DNA of 64,000 bases, from positions 62,001-126,000 of the forward strand of contig NZ_CP152375.1 of NCBI RefSeq assembly GCF_051132615.1. Reading direction: 5' to 3'. This document shows, in pieces, positions 58,824-64,000 of the stretch. The position numbers were made by a program, and so were the translations under genes. Below the pieces are notes generated by a model that saw only the letters and a program-made list of their open reading frames with translations, did no database searches and was not told the DNA's origin. Position 1 is the first letter of the stretch; each line of letters opens with the position of its first letter. The DNA comes from G051132615 sp051132615 (GTDB taxonomy: Bacteria > Pseudomonadota > Gammaproteobacteria > Burkholderiales > Neisseriaceae).

Positions 58824-58852
58824 AGTCTATTTAATAATCAATTTTTCGTAAA
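58824..58852 (-). promoter_or_regulatory. Promoter candidate of riboswitch 1
   Basis: TTTACG, 17 bases, TAGACT on the minus strand, the same boxes and spacing as upstream of riboswitch 2. It lies between the sirC stop and the aptamer. Confidence 0.6.
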
Positions 58853-58870
58853 GTGCTACTTGAACATTAA

Positions 58871-59326
58871 TCAATCAATTATATCATTGTTTGATCTATG
58901 TAAATATTCGCTCAATTGTTGCTTGAGTTTTTTTGCTTTTTCTGGATACTCCCCCCCAGTTGATATAGCCAAAATTAATCCATCCTGACGCACTACCGCT
59001 GGGGTATAAAAATTCGAAGCTTCAGCAAAGCTGGTGTCATCAAACCATTGCCAATGTTCAATCACATTTCCTACAGCTCGATTTACCTCTGGAACATTGG
59101 TTGCAGCATAAACAATATGGGCTTCAGAGACATCTTGCGCTTCAAACACTCGATTCACTAACTCAACTTCTGCTAACGAATAAAACTCTGGCAAAAACTC
59201 TGGACTAACTGCCTTAATTTTTGCCCCTGTACCAAGTAAGCCTTTTACCTTACGTAACGCAACCTTACCTCCACCAACGACAACAACTTGTTTATTGTTT
59301 AATTTTAACATTAATGGGTACAACAT
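58871..59326 (-). CDS. sirC: Precorrin-2 dehydrogenase (SirC/Met8-type, single domain)
   Basis: A 151-residue NAD-dependent dehydrogenase that oxidises precorrin-2 to sirohydrochlorin, the substrate of CbiK. It opens YPLMLKLNNKQVVVVGGGKVA with the dinucleotide loop GGGKVALRKVKGLL. VYAATNVPEVNRAV near residue 71 and ISTGGEYPEKAKKLKQQL near 117 match the N-terminal part of CysG. The ferrochelatase and dimerisation extension of CysG/Met8 is short or absent. It follows pduO by 11 bases and its stop lies about 20 bases before the riboswitch 1 promoter. Confidence 0.9.
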   Translation of the reverse strand: MLYPLMLKLNNKQVVVVGGGKVALRKVKGLLGTGAKIKAVSPEFLPEFYSLAEVELVNRVFEAQDVSEAHIVYAATNVPEVNRAVGNVIEHWQWFDDTSFAEASNFYTPAVVRQDGLILAISTGGEYPEKAKKLKQQLSEYLHRSNNDIID

Positions 59327-59337
59327 TTTAAAATTCC

Positions 59338-59886
59338 TTACACCATATCGCGTTGTAAAACAATTTCATCAACATTGGCTTGTTTATTCAAGACCCTAGC
59401 CAACACAAACAATACATCAGATAAACGATTTAAATACTGCATCACTAAAGTTGCCAATTCGGTTTCGTTAGCACAAGCAACCACATGACGCTCTGCTCGT
59501 CGACAAGTGACTCGACAAATATGACAATGCGCCCCAGCAATAGAACCTCCCGGTAAAACAAAGTCCTGAACAGGCTCTAATAACTGCATTAAATCTGCAG
59601 CCCAGCTTTCTAAAAAAACCACATGTGCTGGCGTTAATTCCGAGCGCCCAGAACCAGCCAAATAAGAGCCAGAAATAAGCAAATGATGCTGAATTCTAAT
59701 CAAATTGTCTTTAATTGCTTGATCTTCTACGTATACTCTGAGCAAACCAATTGTAGAGTTAAGCTCATCAATATCACCAATTGCCATGACTCTACTAGAG
59801 TCCTTACTCACCTGAACCCCCTTACCAATATGGGTTTTTCCTTGGTCACCAGTTTTGGTGATGATTTTAGATAAACGAAATACCAT
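59338..59886 (-). CDS. ATP:cob(I)alamin adenosyltransferase, PduO type
   Basis: A 182-residue enzyme that transfers the 5'-deoxyadenosyl group of ATP to cob(I)alamin or corrinoid intermediates. The N-terminal RLSKIITKTGDQGKTHIGKG is the PduO/MMAB ATP-binding motif. GDIDELNSTIGLLR near residue 37 and VTCRRAERHVVA near 125 hold the other conserved residues. It is co-directional with sirC and outside the riboswitch-controlled units. It supplies the adenosyl ligand for the pathway; the unrelated CobA/BtuR type is not seen. Confidence 0.93.
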   Translation of the reverse strand: MVFRLSKIITKTGDQGKTHIGKGVQVSKDSSRVMAIGDIDELNSTIGLLRVYVEDQAIKDNLIRIQHHLLISGSYLAGSGRSELTPAHVVFLESWAADLMQLLEPVQDFVLPGGSIAGAHCHICRVTCRRAERHVVACANETELATLVMQYLNRLSDVLFVLARVLNKQANVDEIVLQRDMV

Positions 59887-60305
59887 AACATTTAACCTTT
59901 ACATTTGTGTGAGAATATCATTTTTATGCATGATTTTATTTGATGCTTTTTTAGCTTATGTTTTAATACAAAGAAGATCAACCAGAAAAATATACTTTCT
60001 ATGATTATTTTGGCTTGAATCAAATGCGTGTTATTTTTTATTAACGCATATTTTCTTGCTCTAGCTGGCTTTATCTTAACAAGCTGTCTAAATTTCAAAA
60101 AAACAAAAACTGATTATGTTCTATCAAAATTTAGTCATTTGATTTAATGCAACAAACCACCAATTAACTTTTTTTCATTTAAATCATCGCCTAATTTTAT
60201 GCTAAGGTATCACCAATCACTTCAAGAACTATCATAAAAACAATCCAATAAATCTTAAGCCATGTCTTTTTTAGTTATATTTTCCTAAACTCAAGGAGGT
60301 TGTTT
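59887..60305. promoter_or_regulatory. Divergent gap between the adenosyltransferase gene and gltS
   Basis: A 419-base AT-rich region that must hold both promoters. It has a weak inverted repeat ATGCGT/ACGCAT at 60024-60049 and an excellent AAGGAGG ribosome site before gltS. A 68-codon leftward frame at 59892-60098 has no ribosome site and unusual composition, so I do not call it a gene. Confidence 0.4.
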
Positions 60306-61538
60306 ATGGAATGGAACCTTACCGAAAAACTCATTGAATTTGATGCGCTATGGACAACAGCAATTGCTTTATTATTGCTGTTAACTGGTTATGCTCTTCG
60401 TAAAAAAATTCGCTTTTTAGACCAATATTGTATCCCAGCCCCTGTTATTGGCGGTGTGCTTATGGCCATCGTTTTGCTGATGCTTCATCATGGCAGTAAT
60501 GGTGGCGCTAGTGTTCGATTTACCAACTCACTACAAGCCCCACTCATGATTGCATTTTTCACAACGGTTGGTATTGGCGGCAGCTTCAACTCATTAAAAC
60601 GCGGCGGACAAGCACTATTTGTTTACCTAATTTGCTGCTGGGGATTGGCCATTTTTCAAAATGCTTTTGGTTCAGGTTTAGCCTCTATTCTAGGCATTCA
60701 TCCAATGTTTGGTGTCATGGCAGGAGCTGCATCATTAGAAGGAGGACATGGCGCAGCCGCAGCATTTGGCCCTATTGCAGAAGAGTTTGGGGTTACTGGT
60801 GCCACAACAGTGGCTATTGCTTCTGCCACTTTTGGCTTAATTGCTGGTGGCTTTTTAGGTGGCCCCATTGCCTTTTCACTCATCAAAAAACACAAATTAG
60901 AAATCAAAGCCAGTGAAGATGACCTATATAAACATACAGCACAAGAGACAGCAGCCGAAAAATTATTTACCAGTAAAGAGTTTTTGAATATGCTGGCTTT
61001 AGTCTTGGTGATTATGGTCTTAGGTGGCGTTGTTTCTGCACAAATAAAAGCGCTTAGCGGGTTTGTCTTACCTGGCTATGTTGGAGCCATGTTTATTGCG
61101 GTTATTTTCCGCAATTTAAATGATTATTTTCACCTCATAAAAATAAATGATCGTGCAATTGATTTGATGGCCGATATTTCCATTGGTATATTTTTAACAA
61201 TGGCAATGATGACCCTAAAAATTTGGGAATTATATGATCTGGCGGGGCCACTTTTAGTCATTCTTGCCCTACAAACCATTGCGGTTATTTTAATTGCTTG
61301 GTTTATTTTATTCCGCTTTTTGGGCAAAGACTACGATGCAGCAGTGATGTGTGCTGGCTTTATTGGCCATGGGTTAGGTGCTACCCCCAATGCAGTTGCC
61401 AATATGGGCGCTGTATGTGAAAAATACAAAATGGTTTCACATAAAGCATTTTTAATTGTGCCTTTATCAGGTGCGGTTTTGATTGATTTGGTTGCTATTC
61501 CCAATATTACTTGGTTCATTAATTTTTTAGGAAATTAG
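60306..61538 (+). CDS. gltS: Sodium/glutamate symporter
   Basis: A glutamate permease of about 410 residues in the ESS family, with ten or so membrane helices in two inverted halves. Key re-entrant loops are MAGAASLEGGHGAAAAFGP near residue 140 and FIGHGLGATPNAVANMGAV near 353, both typical of GltS. The ATG at 60306 is six bases after AAGGAGG and is preferred over the TTG at 60300. It is monocistronic, ending at a strong terminator. It imports glutamate with sodium. Confidence 0.96.
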   Translation: MEWNLTEKLIEFDALWTTAIALLLLLTGYALRKKIRFLDQYCIPAPVIGGVLMAIVLLMLHHGSNGGASVRFTNSLQAPLMIAFFTTVGIGGSFNSLKRGGQALFVYLICCWGLAIFQNAFGSGLASILGIHPMFGVMAGAASLEGGHGAAAAFGPIAEEFGVTGATTVAIASATFGLIAGGFLGGPIAFSLIKKHKLEIKASEDDLYKHTAQETAAEKLFTSKEFLNMLALVLVIMVLGGVVSAQIKALSGFVLPGYVGAMFIAVIFRNLNDYFHLIKINDRAIDLMADISIGIFLTMAMMTLKIWELYDLAGPLLVILALQTIAVILIAWFILFRFLGKDYDAAVMCAGFIGHGLGATPNAVANMGAVCEKYKMVSHKAFLIVPLSGAVLIDLVAIPNITWFINFLGN

Positions 61539-61562
61539 ATCCGCAGAAAACAAACTAAAAAC

Positions 61563-61598
61563 AAAACAATCTCATATATTAGATATGAGATTGTTTTT
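61563..61598 (+). terminator. Intrinsic terminator of gltS
   Basis: A 15-bp stem AAAACAATCTCATAT/ATATGAGATTGTTTT with a five-base loop and a T-run. Confidence 0.93.
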
Positions 61599-61687
61599 CG
61601 GTTTTAATTAAATCCTACACAAAAAAACGTGTAAAATGGAAGCAATTAAATTTCCTACTCAACTTCGATAAACTTAAAGGTGATCAT

Positions 61688-61999
61688 ATGGTTGATTCAA
61701 TCAATAATAACGCTCAAGAAACCCCTGCTTGTTGCTGTCTTGATATGGGTACAGTCATTGACAATGAACATTGCTCTGTCACATTAAATGATGTATTTGC
61801 CACTAAAGATGAAGCAGAACAGATGCTCAGCACATTGACTGAATTAGCCAAACAAGTAGCATCTGACCCTTGTGAGATCATCAGTAATATACACGAAGTT
61901 GCCGAAAGGCATGAGCTCTCGGTTTCATTTAATTTTTGCTGTCAGGCTGAAACTTTAATTTTTCAACTCAAACTCAGAAAGTTACCAATACATTCATAA
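61688..61999 (+). CDS. YfcZ/YiiS-family (DUF406) protein
   Basis: A 103-residue cytoplasmic protein of the YfcZ/YiiS family, function unknown. The family signature is seen as ACCCLDMGTVIDNEHC (residues 14-29), VFATKDEAEQML near 36 and FCCQAETLIFQLKLR near 83-97. Six or more cysteines (15, 16, 17, 29, 62, 84, 85) suggest metal or thiol chemistry. The ribosome site AAAGGTG is good. Its stop codon overlaps the next start (TAATG), so it is translationally coupled to the tyrosine phosphatase gene. The family is best known from gammaproteobacteria. Confidence 0.87.
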   Translation: MVDSINNNAQETPACCCLDMGTVIDNEHCSVTLNDVFATKDEAEQMLSTLTELAKQVASDPCEIISNIHEVAERHELSVSFNFCCQAETLIFQLKLRKLPIHS

Positions 62000-62751
62000 T
62001 GAACAACCAAGATACGCATATACCTTTAAACAGCATTCACAATCTACGTGATCTATATGGCATCCAAACGCAAGATCATGCTCAAATAAAAAAAGGCATG
62101 CTCTTTCGTAGTGCTAACCCAAGCTTGGCAAGCGAAACGGATGTGGATTATTTAAAATCATTGAATTTAAGTCACATTGTTGACTTCCGTTCTGCATTAG
62201 AAAAATCACCAGAAAAAGAAAGTTCATTTAACCAATTGTTCCCTAGAGTGAGCCAAGCAATAGAACTGGGGGATTTTTCAAGTAATGAGATGTTGAATCG
62301 ATTCAAAACAATTGATAAAGAAGGTGCTGAGCAATTTATTCGTTCACTTTACAGCGAATTTCCAACCCAATACAAACAAAAATTTCAGGCATTTTTAAAG
62401 CTAGCGGAGCAAGATGGCGGTAATATTCTTTTTCATTGTACAGCAGGCAAAGACAGAACGGGCTTTGCTTCTTTATTGCTGTTAAGTGCGCTTGGCGTGG
62501 ATCAAGACACAATTATGGCTAATTTTTTAGAATCTAATTTATACACTGGGCCTATTTTTGAACAAAATACAGAACATGCGGCACAGTTAGGCATCAGCCC
62601 AGATATTTATCAATTATTTCAATCGGTAAAAGAAGACTATTTATATGCTTCAATCAAATTAATCAAACAGGAATTTGGTGGATTAGAAACGTATCTAACC
62701 AAAACAATGGGTATTGACTTAGATAAAATCCGTAACCATTATCTTATATAA
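61999..62751 (+). CDS. Tyrosine-protein phosphatase (Y_phosphatase3-like)
   Basis: A 250-residue cysteine-based phosphatase. The P-loop FHCTAGKDRTGF contains Cys 147 and Arg 153, with the Lys-Asp after Gly that marks the bacterial tyrosine/phosphoinositide phosphatase group (LipA/MptpB-like). RDLYGIQ near residue 17, MLFRSANPS near 34 and VDFRSALE near 61 are typical of it. There is no signal peptide, so it should act in the cytoplasm. It is coupled to the YfcZ-type gene. The substrate is unknown. Confidence 0.9.
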   Translation: MNNQDTHIPLNSIHNLRDLYGIQTQDHAQIKKGMLFRSANPSLASETDVDYLKSLNLSHIVDFRSALEKSPEKESSFNQLFPRVSQAIELGDFSSNEMLNRFKTIDKEGAEQFIRSLYSEFPTQYKQKFQAFLKLAEQDGGNILFHCTAGKDRTGFASLLLLSALGVDQDTIMANFLESNLYTGPIFEQNTEHAAQLGISPDIYQLFQSVKEDYLYASIKLIKQEFGGLETYLTKTMGIDLDKIRNHYLI

Positions 62752-62768
62752 CTTTATCATTTGATCAC

Positions 62769-62797
62769 AAAAACCACCTTTTAATCAGGTGGTTTTT
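62769..62797. terminator. Bidirectional intrinsic terminator
   Basis: An 11-bp stem AAAAACCACCT/AGGTGGTTTTT with a seven-base loop. It lies between the convergent phosphatase and nusB genes. Confidence 0.92.
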
Positions 62798-62800
62798 ATT

Positions 62801-63238
62801 TTACTCGTTTTCTTTCATGCGTACTTCATCTGGTCGTAAACTCAAAGCCAGCTTATCTAAAATACCATTCACAAATTTATAGCCATCTGTCCCACCATAT
62901 GTTTTGGTTGTTTCTATGGCTTCGTTAATAATCACAGGGTAAGGGGTTTCTGGCATATTCATCAATTCAAAACAAGCCATCCATAAAATAGCCCGCTCAA
63001 CTGGATTTACCTCTTCTACAGCTCTATCTAATAAAGGTAAAACCTGAGTAGCGTAAACGTCTTTATCTTTTAATACACCGAAAAAAATGGCACGGAATAA
63101 TTCTAAATTGGCTTTAGCAAAATATTCATTTTCCTGTAGGTTTTTTTCGATTGTTGTGGCACTTAATTCTGGGTTTAACTGCCACTGGTACAAACCTTGC
63201 ACCACAAACTCACGTGCACGACGACGTGGCGTTTTCAT
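62801..63238 (-). CDS. nusB: Transcription antitermination protein NusB
   Basis: A 145-residue all-helical protein that binds boxA RNA with S10 in rRNA antitermination. It starts KTPRRRAREFVVQGLYQWQL, with the arginine-rich RNA-binding start, and has NPVERAILWMACFELM near residue 77 and INEAIETTKTYGGTDGYKFVNGILDKL near 103 (key residues INEAxExxK and KFVNGILDK). It follows ribH by three bases, the standard ribH-nusB pair. Confidence 0.97.
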   Translation of the reverse strand: MKTPRRRAREFVVQGLYQWQLNPELSATTIEKNLQENEYFAKANLELFRAIFFGVLKDKDVYATQVLPLLDRAVEEVNPVERAILWMACFELMNMPETPYPVIINEAIETTKTYGGTDGYKFVNGILDKLALSLRPDEVRMKENE

Positions 63239-63241
63239 AAA

Positions 63242-63703
63242 TTATTCCTTCTCAATGTCTTTTAATAAATGGGCCATTTGTACCGCCACAACGGCGGCTT
63301 CTTCTGCCTTAATATTCATTCGAACTAAAGCTTGCGCTTCGTTTTCAGTGGTTAAAATGGCATTGGCTATCGGGATACCACTATCAAGTGCTACTCTTGA
63401 CACACCTGCTCCTGACTCATTAGAAACCAATTCAAAATGATAGGTTTCCCCTCTAATAACCACACCTAACGCAACCAATGCATCAAATTTTTTGGTTTTG
63501 GTCATTGCTTGCAGTGCGACAGGAATCTCTAAAGCACCGGGGACAAAGGCAATATGGATATTTTCTTGCTTCACACCCAATAATTGTAATTTTTTGGTAC
63601 AAGACAGTAGCAACTGATCACAAATTTCACGGCTAAAACAAGATTGTACAATCCCAATTTTTAATGTTGAGCCATCCAAATGGCTGTTATAAATATGATT
63701 CAT
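63242..63703 (-). CDS. ribH: 6,7-dimethyl-8-ribityllumazine synthase
   Basis: An enzyme of about 153 residues for the penultimate step of riboflavin synthesis. GIVQSCFSREICDQLL near the N-terminus, FVPGALEIPVALQ near residue 54, the catalytic histidine in VIRGETYHFELVSNE near 84 and SGIPIANAILTTENEAQA near 107 are clear. The frame is open to 63754, but ATG 63703 has AAGGA at correct spacing. It sits between ribBA and nusB. Confidence 0.97.
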   Translation of the reverse strand: MNHIYNSHLDGSTLKIGIVQSCFSREICDQLLLSCTKKLQLLGVKQENIHIAFVPGALEIPVALQAMTKTKKFDALVALGVVIRGETYHFELVSNESGAGVSRVALDSGIPIANAILTTENEAQALVRMNIKAEEAAVVAVQMAHLLKDIEKE

Positions 63704-63763
63704 TTCTTTTTCCTTAAGGGAGCGCATTGTACCCGATTTTACTCGACTACTCACAGCCTTTTA

Positions 63764-64000
63764 TTAATGTGGCGCTTGTTCAAAGCCAACCACTTCTAAC
63801 CCAAACCCTGTTAAACCAGTTAAAGCAGAAGGTTTACCCATAATGCGGACTCTGCCAGCATTAAGGCTTGATAACATCTGAGCCCCTATACCATAAGTTT
63901 TACTGTCCCATTTTATGGCACCTGGATTATGATGAGCCAATGCTTTTTCTCTTAAGCTTAAGCCATCTTCTTCACGATGCAATAAAATGACTATGCCACA
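63764..64000 (-). CDS. ribBA: RibBA/RibA, C-terminal GTP cyclohydrolase II-like domain (partial)
   Basis: The last 78 codons of a leftward gene that continues past the window edge; the frame is open through base 64000 with CGIVILLHREEDG. It has YGIGAQMLSSLNAGRVRIMG and ends LTGFGLEVVGFEQAPH. This is the C-terminal end of a GTP cyclohydrolase II-like domain. The wording MGKPSALTGLTGFGLEV fits the fused RibBA or RibBX form of proteobacteria, where this domain can be degenerate. The N-terminal dihydroxybutanone phosphate synthase domain is outside the window, so the fusion is inferred. The ribBA-ribH-nusB order supports it. Confidence 0.85.
   Translation of the reverse strand, partial: CGIVILLHREEDGLSLREKALAHHNPGAIKWDSKTYGIGAQMLSSLNAGRVRIMGKPSALTGLTGFGLEVVGFEQAPH

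Noticed and set aside
39221..59886. Composition break proving horizontal transfer of the cobalamin cluster
   Set aside because: By eye the codon use and AT content resemble the flanking genes, so I do not claim transfer from composition.
59892..60098. 68-codon leftward frame before gltS
   Set aside because: It lacks a ribosome site, is lysine- and isoleucine-rich in a way expected from AT-rich DNA, and matches no family I know.

Overview
The window is AT-rich, gene-dense, Gram-negative bacterial chromosome. I infer a betaproteobacterium, most likely Neisseriaceae or a close relative. The evidence is the rpsF-priB-rpsR-rplI and dnaX-ybaB-recR clusters, a PilC/PilY1-type pilus protein, an scpA condensin gene, a GdhA that reads like the neisserial enzyme, and fused pntA plus pntB. 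This placement comes from recalled family patterns, not a search. I found no repeated DNA uptake sequence, tRNA, rRNA, IS element or CRISPR array.

Region 1 (1-8.5 kb). After the 5' part of ppsA comes a ureide-catabolism module. A leftward operon allF(fdrA)-allG-allH-MFS transporter is followed by a LysR regulator gene, with a carbamate kinase gene (allK) divergent from it. In E. coli these families form the oxamate carbamoyltransferase/carbamate kinase branch, which makes ATP from a carbamoylated oxamate. No other allantoin genes are present.

Region 2 (8.5-32.5 kb). Mostly housekeeping genes: yaaA, an SlyD-type FKBP, two hotdog thioesterases, GNAT, scpA, typA, gltX, recR, ybaB, dnaX, mltB, the S6 operon, a MscS channel, nudB, an EEP-family phosphatase, an ATM1-like ABC exporter, pntAB and an OmpA-type lipoprotein. 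Scattered here are an orphan immunity-like gene (9.6 kb) and a frameshifted immunity-like remnant beside an unknown membrane protein (13.2-14.6 kb). dnaX contains a slippery A7 tract with an immediate -1-frame stop, which suggests tau/gamma production.

Region 3 (32.5-39 kb). A large secreted PilY1/PilC-like protein, a probable 2H phosphoesterase with a TTG start, and NADP-dependent gdhA.

Region 4 (39-60 kb). An almost complete anaerobic cobalamin pathway, all leftward. pduO and sirC lie first. Then comes riboswitch 1 with cbiA-C-D-E-T-F-G-H-J-cobA-cbiK-cbiL, and then riboswitch 2 with cbiM-N-Q-O-cobD-cbiB-cobU-cobT-cobS-cobC-cobQ. Both riboswitches have the same layout: a near-identical promoter, the aptamer, a small 3' hairpin that may kiss L5, and an intrinsic terminator before the first gene. 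Cobalt uptake, ring synthesis, adenosylation, aminopropanol arm and nucleotide loop assembly are all encoded. Synthesis of dimethylbenzimidazole and a threonine kinase are not seen.

Region 5 (60-64 kb). Glutamate symporter gltS, a YfcZ/YiiS-family protein translationally coupled to a tyrosine phosphatase, and leftward ribBA (partial)-ribH-nusB. Many starts were moved to internal ATG codons with better Shine-Dalgarno spacing; each entry says so.
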